Shown: in pieces, positions 26,701-40,167 of the stretch
Layout: the number at the start of each line of letters is the position of its first letter
Numbering within the stretch: the stretch's first letter is position 1
NCBI GenBank assembly: GCA_037576195.1
Contig: CM075103.1
Span: forward strand, 27,488,723 to 27,552,722
DNA length: 64,000 nt
Source: Phytoseiulus persimilis
Lineage: Eukaryota; Arthropoda; Arachnida; Mesostigmata; Phytoseiidae
Direction: 5' to 3'
Translations under genes and position numbers: made by a program
Notes under the pieces: model-generated
Databases searched by the model: none
What the model saw: the letters and a program-made list of their open reading frames with translations, nothing else
What the model was told of the DNA's origin: nothing

Positions 26701-29700
26701 TCTTCTCTCATTCTCTATCTGGTTTCACAACTCTCCCTCTCTCTATCAATCTCGCTCTTCCTTCCTCTCTCCTCAACATTCTCTCCCTCGTTCTCTTCCT
26801 GGAGCGAATGTGATAGGAACGAGAGACATGTGAGGATAGAGAGACGGCGAGGGAAAAAGGAAGAAAGAAATGGAGAGAATGAAAGAGTGAAGAGAGGCCA
26901 GGAACGGCTCTCTCTTCGTGCCAATAGCAAAAAGTGATCGGGTAGAATTAGGGAGCGAATTCCTCGAATTGTTTCACGCCTCACAAGAGAGAAAACCAGA
27001 GCGGGACATCCTTGGAGCTTCCTCCGCCTTTTTTCTTCCTCCCTGAATCGCCTCTTCGCCCGCAGACCTCCGCTCTTATCGTTCGATTCTTCAGCAAGGG
27101 GGCACGGGAACACCAAGGCACCACTAACGGTTTCTCTCCAACGTTAGCCATGCGCAGGAGTTCCTCCCCCAATCTCCCCTCAGTTTCTCCCCCGGACTCC
27201 TCTGGCTCTCCTGCCTCTCCCGTCGCTACTTTCTCCATCTCTATCATTCCGTCAAAGGGAAACTTCATGGAAACGGCTCGAGACACGTTTCTTGCGCTTT
27301 GACAGTATCTCTCCGTCTAACCATCCCCTTCCCGCCCATTCCCCCACTTGCTCGTCAAATCTCCGCTCATCCCTCGCCGAATCTTCAGCCTATGCTTCCA
27401 TTTCTCGATACAGTTCGTCCTCTCTCGCATACGGCTCCCCTCATTCCATGGGTCCCTCGTTCTCCCGACATCGTCCCCCTCTCAGAGCCCTCCTCTTCCG
27501 TTCCCCTTGTCTTCTCATGTGCGGTCGCTTTGTCGCGAAGTCCTGCAGCGGAGCGAGCGGCAATTCGAAGACAGCCCTAGGATTGTCCCGAATTAGCCCA
27601 CGATTCGGTTTCTACCTCCAACTCCCTTCCCCGATCCCTTCGGTGTGTCTTAACCTTGGTGCTCGGCGCGCCGACTTGTACTTGGCTTGCAGCCATCACC
27701 CTCTAGCAAAGGCGGCGAATGGCTCCGAGAAGAGACCGTTGTCGTTGGTTGGTCGGTGAATCGTTCGTTTCAAGCTCCTCTCGGGAAGAGAGGGAGAATC
27801 GAGCCGGTGGAAAAGGGGGAGTAGTTTTTATTCGTATTATTAGGATGGTTTTGCTAGTGGTCTTGATTTCCTTGATCTCTCCACTCGAGCTCCGAGAACG
27901 AAGTCATTTCCTTCCCCACGAACGGGTTCACACGGAGCCACAGCCCCGGAAGGGATCAAAAATTTCCCCTCTTCATCCAATCCCTAAGGAACCCAGACGA
28001 TTCGAATTGTTTCGGTACTTAAGCTGATCTGTTAGTTCCTCCGCCGTCTCTCGCCATTATTCATCTGTTTCAACTGCCCCGTCATGCTGCTCCAAGTCAA
28101 TGAGCGGATCCAATCCGAATTCCAGTCGAGACGAAATGCTCGCGCACGGAATGCCCCGCGACCATCACTGACAGTGCAGTAGGGACCAAAGAGCGAGATT
28201 TATGAATTTGAATATCTGCTTCCCGAATCCCTGATGACGTGTCCCCTCATGAGAAGTTTGTGGATAAGGGATCATGCTCAAACTTCTGAGTGCGGTAAAT
28301 TTCGAACTGCGGCAGAGTTCAACGAGCCCGGGGAGGAACAGGACTATTTTCTGAGGTGTCCTCGTGGCACGCAGACAGTATGCGTCTTCCTGGGAACGAA
28401 TTCAATCATTGCGGGACGCCTGGCTTCGGGTTCGAGGCCGCTATCTCAAAACCGGAGAGGTCGAGTATGCCGAAGGTTCGATTCCCGAAACTGGTTGAGC
28501 TTTTGGGATGTTTGATGGTGGAATCTTGAAAAAGGTCAATATCGCCTCTCCGGTCTAGATTCCGCGAAAGCATCCTCGCACTCGCGATGAATATTCGGGA
28601 TGAAATTTCTCCAGTTTAACGAACGAGCGGAACATCCACGTGGCAGTCTTTAGATTGGCTGGGAGCCATGCCTGCGCTCATCATAACAACAGGTGTTTAT
28701 GTGCGCTTCTGAACCGCTGCGAAGTGTTCGCGTGTGTGTGATTGACACTCAGATATCTCAGTCACGGACTGGGTTCAACGTTGTGAACTTTTCCAACAAA
28801 AAAAAAATGACAGTATCCTGCAGAGCTCGCTTGAAATGGAAACTGTCATCCATAGAAGATGGAAGATAACTCACCCTTGAATCATCGAAGGAGAGTAGGG
28901 GAGCGGCTTATCTCGGTGAGTCGAGGTTGATCAGAGTGGACGCAACCTTGCGAATCGATCCGGCAGAAGGAAATCTGTCTCGATCGAGCAGCTCACTCGT
29001 CTTCCCGGCAGAACAGAGTCTACGAAGAACTGGCGCATCACTCAACCTATTTATTGGTGTCGCGCAAGGATTGCTTAACATAATCGAATTCAGACGACAA
29101 AGGCCGAGCAACAACGAGGAACGGCGGCGACAACGACGACAGCCGAGAAAACTCGACGGGCGTCTACGAAAGAACGAGGAGAACAAAGGAGGGGTCAGGA
29201 GGATTCAGGGGTCAAGCGAAATGGGGTCAGATTCCGATCCTGTGAGGTCATTTTTTCTCTTGCACAACACCGCTGCCTCCCCTCGTGAAATGCAGCCGGG
29301 CCGGCGACCAGAGTCCCGTTGCTCGCCAAACATTTCGTTTCATTCCTCCGGCTCTGGCTCCCCTCTTCTGACCCTCGCTTCCTCGTACAGGCCCTCCCTG
29401 CGCCTTGCCCTATGTTCTTTTCTCTGGGTCCCCCTGCGTGTTCTCCTCGCGTCCATGCGCGCGTCCCCGAGTCCGTCCAGTGATTGACAAGTTCGGGGCC
29501 AGCGTTGGCACTTCAATTCAGCTTGCTACGAGCAGGCAGTTGCATTTCGACTGGCTCGAAGCGGAGAAGCAACATCAACAAGAAGCTGATGCTGACTTCG
29601 CTGCGACTGGCGGCCCGGCGATGCAAGAAGAGGAGGAAGAAGCTCAGTAATTGCAAAGTTTTCCGTCGTCTACAGCATCAAAAGTGCTACGCGCTTCGTT

Positions 29701-32700
29701 GACTTTCGCAGTAGCCTTCGACGCTACAACTCCGGCGCCCTCTTCGTCCTGCCGCGTGGGGAGAAGCGGTTTTCTTCGCCCGTTTTCGGTCTGTGAATCC
29801 AGAGCCTGGCACCTATTTTCTCAGCTCTCCTGGGCTGCCCTGGCACCGAGCTGGAAACTTCGATTCCGACTCGTGGACTTATGGGTTTCGACTCGTCCGC
29901 ACCTCGCGACTTCGGCAGCGTTGAGGCTCCGCGGCTTCGGCCCGTTCGACGACAAGCGGAAACTCAGGCAGAACAGTCGCGGGTTGGCGTTGATTCGTTG
30001 CTTGTTCCGACGTCGGCTGTCCCGTTCGTAGCCACCGAAGGAGTGTGCGAACATGCGCTCTGCTAATGGCTTTGTGATGTTGGTCGCCCTGTCTGTCCGC
30101 CAACCTACTTCCCCACTCGCTCCATCTCTTCCAGCGAGCGAGCACGCGAGCAGCCAACTTGGCCAACTACTCGCTCGCGGGTCCTCCGCTTGCTGAAGAT
30201 ACATCTGGAGCTACATCTGTATCTTCCTCCAAAAGCCTTCACGGAACTAACTCTTGCATGATGCCAACATCAACCGAAACAAATAAGCAAACGAGCGGAC
30301 GCGGAACAAGAGGACGAACATGTTCGAACTCGTTCCGCGTGCTACGAGTACGCGACGGAGGTCGTTTGTGGTCGTAAAATACGCGAAGTATCATATCCAA
30401 GCTCCAACACTTGGCTGTGATGTCGGTTTCGGTCCCGGATCGGAATCAGCCTTTCTGTGGTGGAGGATGCCTCGGAGAGAGAATCGGAACTGGTCTCACA
30501 AAGACCGCAATCAGCTTCTGCGTATCGTGACCTTGGGCAAATCGAGCTCGAAGAGCTGATCGCCTTTTTTCGGGCTCAGGCCCAGCCGCTAGCTCCCAAC
30601 GCCGCTCCCGTCGCTCCCCGCCCGCACTGTGAGTACTAACAGCAGGAGAACAAACGTGGAAACGTGGCGCGGGTATCGAGCCCGAGGTCCATCGGGAGCC
30701 CGTGACATCCCCGTCGTTTGAGGAGCCTCCCGATGAGGAACCGACCAAGCTGTGACGACCGAGAACGCGTGCGGCGCCAACCTGTTGACCGTGAGTCGCT
30801 GGGGAACGAATGCCGGTCAATCATGACTCCTAGAGGAGTGTGATCACTTGCCACTACACACACCATGACATTGGTAACAGTAAAGGTCAGCAGAGTGCAG
30901 ACGCCGGGTCGACGGAGCCGGCGGCTAGCCTATGGGCACGGGGGAAGCCTCTTCATCTTGGCGATTCCGAAGTCTTCAATCGGCTGATTGCTTCCCGCGT
31001 CCTCTCGTATTCAGCAAGCTCCAAACTCGTCGTCGTCTTATCGAGGAGAGGAAAAAACTCGCGACGGGGCTTGAAGAAAGCCAGCGGCGAACCGATCGCT
31101 GGCTCACGGGTTTCTACGACCATCATCGCATCGGCAACAGCAGCGTCGGCGACTCGCAGCTCGAATGGTGAAGGCAATCATGAGTGCATTTAAAAAATTG
31201 AAAAGTCCTCTTCCTTCTCTTTTTCCTCTCCGTCTCGCTTCTCAGGGTGGGGCAGAGCCGAGCAGCGGAGAAAAGGGAGCCAAACCGACTTGAAGACCGC
31301 GACGACGAGCCGAGTCGAAGGCCAAAGGAACGACGACATAATGTATACGACATGCATAGAAGCGAGACGGTTGCTCTGAAAGGCACATTCTCTCCTTTGG
31401 ACTCTCATGTGGTCCTTCTCCTCGAGCAGCATCAGATGAATATATTCCGCTGAGGAGTCCAATGTTCGGTATGATGTTTTCGCCCCTCGGGCCCTCTCTC
31501 TGACTTCTCCGTCTCCCACTCGCGGTCGACGATCAGCTATTTTGAAAGGTTTTCCCAACGTCGGCAGCGCGCGAGAAGCATGAGCCGTCGAACTTGTTGA
31601 TGTACAGGAATTTCGATGCCGACAGCGCGTCGCTGCTTTTGAGCAGCCAGCTCGAAATTCTCTGTCCTCTCTCCTTGTCGCGCATATTTATATGATGTCG
31701 ATACCGCTCCGGATCGCTTAAACTCTGCAAGACGTCACTGAATTTCGAATCTGGAAAATTCGACTGCGTCTGTTCCAACCCACGAGGCGCAAGGATCGAC
31801 TCTGGTGTAAGAACATTGTGAGCGAGCACCCTAGAGAGTGAGGAGCGCGTCCGGATTCAGCCCTGATCTCCGTCGAACGCGATAGAAACCGAACTCGCGA
31901 CTCGGATCGCACACACTACCCCTTGATCATCGAAATACATATTCACACATCCGTCGGGCCATTCGCAGTTTCGAGAGGCGTGTCCCCAGACGCAGGTCGC
32001 GATCCGGGCTGAAAATCCGTTCCGTCGGCCGCCCGTCGAGGCTCCGGTACTCGGGCGCCGAGAAACGTTCCAGGGATGCTCATCATGTTCAACCGAAACG
32101 GAATCGATGCATTCCGCATCGGAAAGAGAAACGGTCCCCGAATTCAGCATACATCAGAAAAGTCGAGCTCGAATCTCAGAGCCTCGAAATCCTCCCAGAC
32201 GCTCCTTCTTTCCCCGCGTAATCGGGGAACGAGAGCCCGCTACGCTAGCGCGAAACCGCCGGATCCTGCCCATTTCAGGAAGCGGGCTCAAGACTTCCTA
32301 GGGATTCGTTCCGCGACGGTTAGAGACGTTCGGACGGAATGTGCGGATTTACGTAGCGGAAGATTAGCGTAGCGTTGGTCTCTGATCGAGCGCCGGCGAA
32401 GTCCCAAGTGCAGAGGCTGTGATCTACTGCTCACTTCGGAAAAGGTTTCCATGATTCTCACACACTTCCAGCTCATGTCCCTGGCTCGTGCGCAAGCCTA
32501 TTTTCGGGGGCCGGGGTGGGAATGAAAGATCGATTGCGAAGCCCGAGTTTGCGACATTTCTCAGTATTGGTGTACCTTTCACCAGGTTCTCTGGCAGATT
32601 TTGCCGTATCATCCGTTGAGGTCATGCGAGGGAACCGCGGATTCGTGTCGACGGTTCATCGATCAGCGGAAAATGAAGACGAAGGGAAGCCAGAGCCTTC

Positions 32701-33135
32701 TGTAAATGATCCGATTTTCGGCCGTGGACAACGGAACAGGGCGCTCTCGTCGATGAGGTCACACCTTCGCGTCCGGTACATCGTTCACGGTTACCGTCAC
32801 CGCTCGCAGCGGCACTGGTGGTAACCGATGACAACAGAAACTGTTCAAGTATATCTGAAGCGGAAGGCGCTCCCTTCGCCGCTGAAACGTCCGAACGAGA
32901 CCTTAACCCAGGGCTCGACTCCCGCCTACAGAAACTGCTGCCGGGAGAGTTCGGGCTCGGGCTTGAACCTGTGACCTCCGAGAAACCCAGCCAGTCACGG
33001 TCGTCGAGCTGCCTCAGGACTTCAGCTATGAATGGGTGGTGAAACCCGGAAGTTTGGAAGATGATGAGCTTAACGGACGGGGATTAAGCTCTTCCAGCTC
33101 CAGTGGGTATCAGGGGGTTCGTCTATTCATCAATG

Positions 33136-33150
33136 CCCCCCCCCCCCCCC
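33136..33150. repeat. poly-C run, 15 bases
   Basis: This is an uninterrupted C tract preceded by ATTCATCAATG. The poly-C at 11,242 is followed by a similar ATTCATCA string. Confidence 0.95.
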
Positions 33151-36100
33151 ATCTCCTCGATTGATGGATGATGATGGCTCGACTCCTGAGTTCGAAAGAT
33201 ATCGTTGCTTTCGTTCTCCTGGATCTTCGAGGCCCGTCGTCAGCGGGTGAGCCAGACAGAGGAACAGTTCGGATGGCGTCCGGCTCAGAAGCTGGTGACA
33301 ACATTAATTGTGAAGAGATGCAGCACAGCTGGCGGTTCAGGGAATAATAAAGCAACGCTGTTGTCGTCGTCGTCGCAAAGGGCAGCCGCGAGGAAAGCCA
33401 GTCGGGCCGGCATCACGACTCGGCTCTTCGGTGCATGCGGATCCATCCCGAGCGTGCAAGACTATGCGGAGTCGCCTCGACTGTCGGACGGGACTGAACG
33501 AGCCGCCGCCGCCGCTGACTCCAACCAACGACAACAAAAGGCTTCAGCATCTCGGCCCCGGCATTGTTTTTCGCTTCTGCCTCGGCGGGCATCCACAACA
33601 GTCGCCATCCAGTCAACCGCCACAACGACGACGACAACAGTGGCGGGAACCTTCTTCCGCTTGGCTCGCCCAGCTGCTCCGGCGATGTGGCGTTCGCAGG
33701 ACGGACTCGCAGGACGATTCGTCAGTGAGCGGGCGGGCGAACAGGAGCCACACCAGGCGGCAAAAGAAGCTCACCACCGAGACCCAAACCAAAGTTCTCC
33801 CGACGATAGCATTGTCGCCGAAGTTGTTCGTTGTGCGTTTCGTGATAAAGTGCCACTAACACAGCGGCTCACTGACAAGGTCTTCCGACCGCTCATCGCG
33901 CCCGTTTCTCACCGATGACAGACGCACCGACCGACGAACGGGAGCAGGTCCGAATACGAACCGAAGATTCCCGTGCTCGAAGAAACGCTCTATAATTGGA
34001 AGCTTGCACCTGGTGACTTTGACGAACGTCCTCGGTCGGGCCGCGCGCGACCGCCCGAAAACTTCCGCTGTCAGAGACAAACTAACTCGAAGAGTTCGGT
34101 AACGCTTCTTCTCCGATGCGAGAGAGTGAGACGGAGAACTTCCACGCTTCCGACACGTAGTTCCGTTCGCTCGCTCAGTTCTGACCACAGCTGTGGCATC
34201 CGCTTAGACATTTTCCGCCTGGAGGTGGTACCGGCGTACCTACTGTGGCTGGAGCGCGATGCAATTAATTCTTTCAAATCCGATAGATCCTCCTCAAAGC
34301 TGAGAATTTGCGCAGGAAAGCAACGAGAGGTTCCATCCGACGAGTCCGACATCTCACCTTCTTGATTTGGCTCGAACTCCCATCGGTTTCTAACCTGTGT
34401 GGATCAATCCGGCAAGAGTACGTGCCAGTTCAATGTCTGCGCATCCCCCCTCCTGACTTGTTGTTCACCTAGTCTCTACTCTTGACGATGTTTTTCACGC
34501 CAGAAAGTCATCGAGGGTTAATTCACCATTCTGACGCTATGGATCCACTTCGTTCCGCAGCGCTCTCTATTTCCAGGCGAAGGCCCGGACGATGGTGGGA
34601 GAACCGACGACGATGTATTTTCCCTGTTACGAGCGCAGGATTGTGATGCGAAGGGTCACAGAGCACATTCCCAATCGCTCCACTCGGATCTGGAATGTTT
34701 TGCATGCTCAGGCAGAATCCAGTTCAGAATCATTGGACGTCCTCGAGAACCTGAATGTCCAAGGACGCTCGCCGTGTCCCTTCTACCCTCTGTCCTTTCA
34801 GAGGCCGACAGCAACTTTTTGGCGAAGCCAAAAGCGCTTTGGCGGAATCGTCGAAGTTGACAACCTTCATAGCGGGTCAATATCTCTCATGCCCTCAAAC
34901 TGACGAAACGAGCGTTTTCAGCTGCGAAACTCCCAATACAGCAACGGGGAGCCGGGATCGGAATAAAATGCACTACGAAAACGAGGAACATAATAAAATT
35001 CGGTCAAATAGAGACACCGTATAAAACGGATCGCGAAAAGTCGACCATAAAGTTCTGAAGAGGCAATGATTTTCCCGCGGAAATCGCGCACAGATCGGCT
35101 TCCACTCAGTGAAAGTGAATTTTTCTGATAATGATGGTGAACTGCGCACCAACAGTTCTAGAAGCGAGCAGTGAGTTCATGTAGAGGGATTCCGGGCGAA
35201 CGAACTCCTGGCATAGACGAGGTCTTACTTCCACCATACGAACAGGTATTCGGTTTATAGCTGATCGCAACTTTACCCACGACTTTACTCTTTATCCGAG
35301 CCGGTCTCCGAGAAGCGCGACACTATTTGACACCCCAACGTCGCACGAGGCGTATGTGAGAAACAAGAAAAGGAACGAGGCGTGAACGGGAAAATAGAGC
35401 AGACCGGAGCCGTTAACGCTTGCATATCGTATACAAGCAACGCGGCACGTACGAATCCAAGGGGCCTGTCCGCTGTTGAAAAACCATTCTGCAGGGACAG
35501 CCCGCAGAGCGTGTCGGCCCTGTCTTGCCTTGAATTCTCTTCTGCTGTTCCTGCCCCGCCCCGGCCAATGTTTGTGGGGAGTCCACCCCTGCCGTCCCTT
35601 CACCGTCACTCGGCACCCATTCATTCCTCGACGTTCCCCGCCGCTTGCGTTTCCACATCCCCCTCCCCTTCTGGCCGAAACACGTCAGTGTGTATTTCCA
35701 TTTCAGCAGCGAGGCCGCGGTGTTTGGGATGCGGTCGGCGTGTGAGAGAGCTCGTGGACGCCCAGGGGAACTCGGGCTCATAAATTTTTGCCTCAGCAAG
35801 TTATATATTTGCGGTGAGTCTGTAATAGAATAGAGAGAACGCCCCCGCCCCTCCCATCTGAGGTTCTAGCCCCGTTTGTTTCTCCCGGTCCCTGGTTGCC
35901 CGAAGACGACAGGCCTGGCAGTCCGTTTCTCCGCTGGTCGGTCGGGCTGTTCGCTTTTCCACTCGGCGGCCTCCGTCCTGCGAACCAGTTGACAGCTGCT
36001 ACGTGCGATGACTCCCAACTCGGTTTTTCCTAATTCCTCCTCTCCCCCTCCCGTCCCCACCCCCCTCTTCGTCGACCGTCTTTTCCATATTTCTCTCCAT

Positions 36101-37803
36101 ATTTTCCCCCGATTTCTCGTCTTCCGTCTCCTTTCCACTAGGCTCCCGAGTGCCCGCTTGTTTCACAGGCAGACCGAGAATTCTCTTCTTCGAGGGAGCT
36201 TTTTCGAGGGACCGGTGCGGGCGGTCAGCGCTGAATGGCTTGCTAGCCAGTCTGTCGGTCGGTCTGTCGGTCAGCGAGCCGAGCCGGGACGCTTTGAAAT
36301 ATGATAGACAGCTTCCTACTCCAGTGGTTCTATTTACATAGATGTTGCCAGCTGACTCGCCTGCTTGCCGATGGCAGGAGTTGTCCTCCGCGCGACGAAC
36401 GGGTCCGTCAGCTTCCACAATGGAAGTTCCGTAAGGCCTTCGAGCTCTCCCGGAATGAGGGAATCCAAGTCATCAGACGATTGCTGAATACAAACATGAG
36501 ACGACCGCAGGAAGGAGCGGCGGAGCTGATTCCGGTCGGTCGCGACGGTTGGCTTCGGACGGAATCTGACGAGCGGCTCAAGTGAGAAGCACATGAATAT
36601 TTTCACGACCGCTTTCCGTCGCGTGAATCCGCAGGAATACCGACACGCAGAGTCACTGCGACATGAACTGTGAGGCTCAGTTGCTCCATTTGCGATACAC
36701 TAGGGCTTGACGGTATACCTCTCGGTCAGCCCGCTTCCGGTTTCACGAGCCCGCTTCCAGAAGCGACCCGGAAACGCAGGAACTCGTTGCCAAGTTCTCA
36801 GGCTGAAGACCTGCAGGAATATTCAGAGATACCATTATTCTGACATTGTTGGTATACACTCTCGATCCCGTTCCGCGACGCATCTGCCAACTGAACCGAG
36901 CGCACGTTCGGATTCATGATCGGTGGCACATAACTGAATGCACGCTGGGCTCCTCGGTTTCCGGGAAATCGGTCTACATGAAGCCAGAACGCGTAAGCGA
37001 ATACTGGTGGTATGCTGTTTCAAGAAACCCTAACGGGAGTTATCCAGAGAGCTTTATTCAGTCAGCAGTGCTCCAATCGCGCACAGTTGTGCGATACGAG
37101 CCGATGAATTCGAGGCGTTGTCTGTCGGTGGGTCTCTTGCTCAGCGTGTGTGTGAGATTGTCTGTCCGTCCGTCCGTCGGCGAGTCGTCCGTGTGAGTGT
37201 CCGCCCATCCAATCCAAGCAGGTACATCCTCATCTGGGTTTGCTCCTTCTCTGCTGCTGCGAATCCCGCTCCCCACGATTCGACTATTAAGACTGGAGCC
37301 AGCCAGCCAGTCAGCCAGGGCGGCGGTGGGCTGATTAATGTTCTCCACTTTTTGCTTCCTCATCAAAGCCTCGAAATGAACGCAGACACATACACACAGA
37401 CGGAGGGGTAGGAATCCAAAAAACAAAAGATCACCTTGCGCCTTTCCTTGTGCTATGCTAGCTGTCTTATCGACAACGGCGACGCACCCGAGGAAGTTCG
37501 GGCGGCCAGGGGGCTGGCGGCGGCGGCGGCTCCCAATGTAGGAAGCGAACGATGAGGGGGAGTTGGAGAAAGTTCGCCAGCTAGCACGAGTCGGAGTGGC
37601 GAGTCGGGACGATCGGAACCAATCGGATACCGCTCTAACTGCACAATCTGAGCACACCGAAGAATAACGTTCCCAAATCACTGTTTGTCTCAGCCACCTC
37701 GCCATACTCCGATCGTTCCCGTGTCGGTGCTCAGGAATCAACGTTGTTTTCCAGGAGCCCCCTTCCGGTTTTCTGGTTCTTCGACTTGAAATCGAGCCCC
37801 GGA

Positions 37804-37816
37804 GGGGGGGGGGGGG
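37804..37816. repeat. poly-G run, 13 bases
   Basis: An uninterrupted G tract inside a G-rich block. Read on the minus strand it gives the Pro run of a chance open frame. Confidence 0.95.
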
Positions 37817-40130
37817 AGGGGCGGTTCTCCCCTCTATCCCCGAATCCGAGAGGGACGGCGATACGAGAGACGAACGAGACGTAACCTCAACTTTGAGCCC
37901 ACGCCTGCAGAACTCATGAGCCCGAAACTTGAACCCGAGTCGGAGCTCCAACCCGAGAATTTAATGTCGAGCAGTGGGCGGATTTGGGCTCCGTCACAGC
38001 ACAAAGTTGGATTCCGAGGAGCTGTCGAACCCAACTGGATTGCGGCTGGCATTGCTGGAGGACGAGCATTGCTGGCCGCAGGGAAGGAGCAAGAACTCGG
38101 CTCGTGATGTACGACTGAGCATTGGCTCAGACCTAAGAATGCAAATCCGTTGAGGACCCTTGCTTGAGTCTCCGCGGTGCTGCAGACGCCGGAGCGGACG
38201 GCGACGCGACAGCACCAACGGCGGCAGCGATGTATTTTATGCGACCGGGCGGCCAAGTCTAACTAAATAAAGAAGCTGCCGTATCAGCATAGGGTTATAA
38301 ATAAGAGGATTTCGCAGCGAGGGAGTCTGTGGATCAGAAACGTCCACTTCTTTCTGCTGCTGGAGCCAGCGCGCCTGCCACTGGACTCAATCCTCGCGGA
38401 TGCCCGCCGGACTTCGGCGAGATTACTCCCTTCGCTCCCCCGCGTTCGGGCGCTGCTGCGACGGCAAAGTTCGAAGGCAAGCAAAGCGCAAAATCGCCCA
38501 AATCCTCATGCATTTTTACATATGCGACATTCAACCTTTCCGGTCAGTCAATCAGATGCTTGGTTGCTCGCTCGCTCGAAAAACCCTCGTCCTCCTCCTT
38601 CCCCGGCTGACGTCTAGGGCCATTTTATGGAGGCGCGCTCCCCCATCGAGCCCTACCGGGTCGATCGAACGAGTGCTCCTCCGTCTCATCCGGAAATCCT
38701 CCGTTCTGGGAGGTGGAGTCCTCTTTGTGATCGCTGCGACTCCTGGATTCAATTGCTGGAAGGAACTACCGGTTTCCTGTTTCCAGAACCGTTCGGCCGC
38801 TTCGGCGCCCAAGCCTTTCGAGCCGAGCCGCTTCGCGGCGGACGTGCGTCCGTGGGTCCGTACGTCCTCTGAAGCGAACGAGCGATTCACATGCTTTATT
38901 GATCAGTGGCAGGAGATGGATCGCACAGGTTATTGAGCGGCCCCGTTGTCTCAGTCTGTTGCCTCTAGCTATAAACGCGTGCTCGTTATTTATAGTCTCG
39001 TCGTGCACTCGGACAAACAGACGGGCGGCTCGCTCGCCCGCTTGCCTCCTCTAGTTTTACGCCACATTTGTAAAGGCCGGCCAAATCCGATCCGGCATTC
39101 GGCTGGCACCGCAGTCGGATCGAAAAACTTCACTCGGCAGACCACGGCTGTGGAAAGTTTCGTAGCCTATTGGCTTTAGAGAAATCATGCTTGAGCGCGC
39201 ACTGAGGCTGGCTGCCTACTCGCCCCTTCGCCCGCCCGCCAACTAGCTCACCAAACGCTTCGTGAATCCCCGGCTCCCTCACGGAGGAGAGCATCTGATG
39301 AAGTCGAGAACGCCTCTTCTTCCGCCGTCCGACTCTCTCGTCCTTCCCCAGGTAATGTTCCCGTTGTACCGCACCGGAAGTCGATCCGGATGGAACCAAG
39401 TAGTGCCACGTTGCGAGAGGAGAACTTCGTTGTGGAACGATGGGGGCGGGCTGGGATCATCCAGAGACTTTTTCCGGTAGCACACGAACATTCTTTCCAA
39501 CAGCAGCTATCCGAAGAGAGTTCTCAAACACTCTCGGTCCTCTTAATCCTGATTGCGACCGAGGTTGCCAAGGATCTGAGGCTTACAAGTACCATAGCCC
39601 GAGGCAGGATCGAGACGCGGCTCACTTGCGCGGAGCGCTTGCCTGGCATCGTAGCTGAGGTTTTTGAGAGGTTGATCCGATCAAATCGAGGCGATAAGAG
39701 CAACCGTAAATCATTTAAAGCGTACGGGAACGGTCTCCTATCGGGAGGCCGAAGAGGAGGGAAGGAGTCTTCGTCGTCAGCCTTCAGAAGGCGGGCGGCT
39801 TTAGTTTGTTCGCCTCCGTTCATTTTGGCCAGCAGCCCCTTCGGCGCTATTTCTCTTCGTACATCTCTACGCGGTTGGCCTTTGCAGTCGCCCGCGTAGC
39901 TGCTGCAGCCGCAACGCACAGACCAGATGGCTAGCGGCGAGGGCGGAACTTTTAAAAGTTTTCTATCTTTTCCCCCCTTTCCGCGGCACCGTTTCCTATT
40001 TTTTCTCTCCTATGTTCCTCAATCGTCGCAAACCGCGGCGAGAGCGGCGGCTTTTGGTCCGCTTATTTCTCGCTCTCGAATTTTTTCCTTCTTCCGTTGG
40101 TTGGCTTGCGAGAAAACTGAGGGCTTCGCA

Positions 40131-40167
40131 CGACGACGACGACGACGGCAACAACAACAGCAGCAGC
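40131..40167. repeat. compound triplet repeat (CGA)n-(CAA)n-(CAG)n
   Basis: Consecutive CGA, CAA and CAG units. Such tracts keep several frames open and explain some long spurious ORFs here. Confidence 0.9.

Noticed and set aside
28470..28490. tRNA B-box-like GGTTCGATTCC
   Set aside because: The flanking bases do not form a T-stem, and there is no acceptor stem or A-box at the right distance.
33205..33918. 237-codon plus-strand ORF as a gene
   Set aside because: A second plus-strand frame (33,431-33,859) is open over the same DNA, content is triplet-repeat driven (Thr and Ala runs), and no domain is seen.
37058..37951. 297-codon minus-strand ORF as a gene
   Set aside because: It runs through poly-G, TG and TCTG repeats that give Pro, Cys-Val and Thr-Asp-Arg runs, and no domain is seen.
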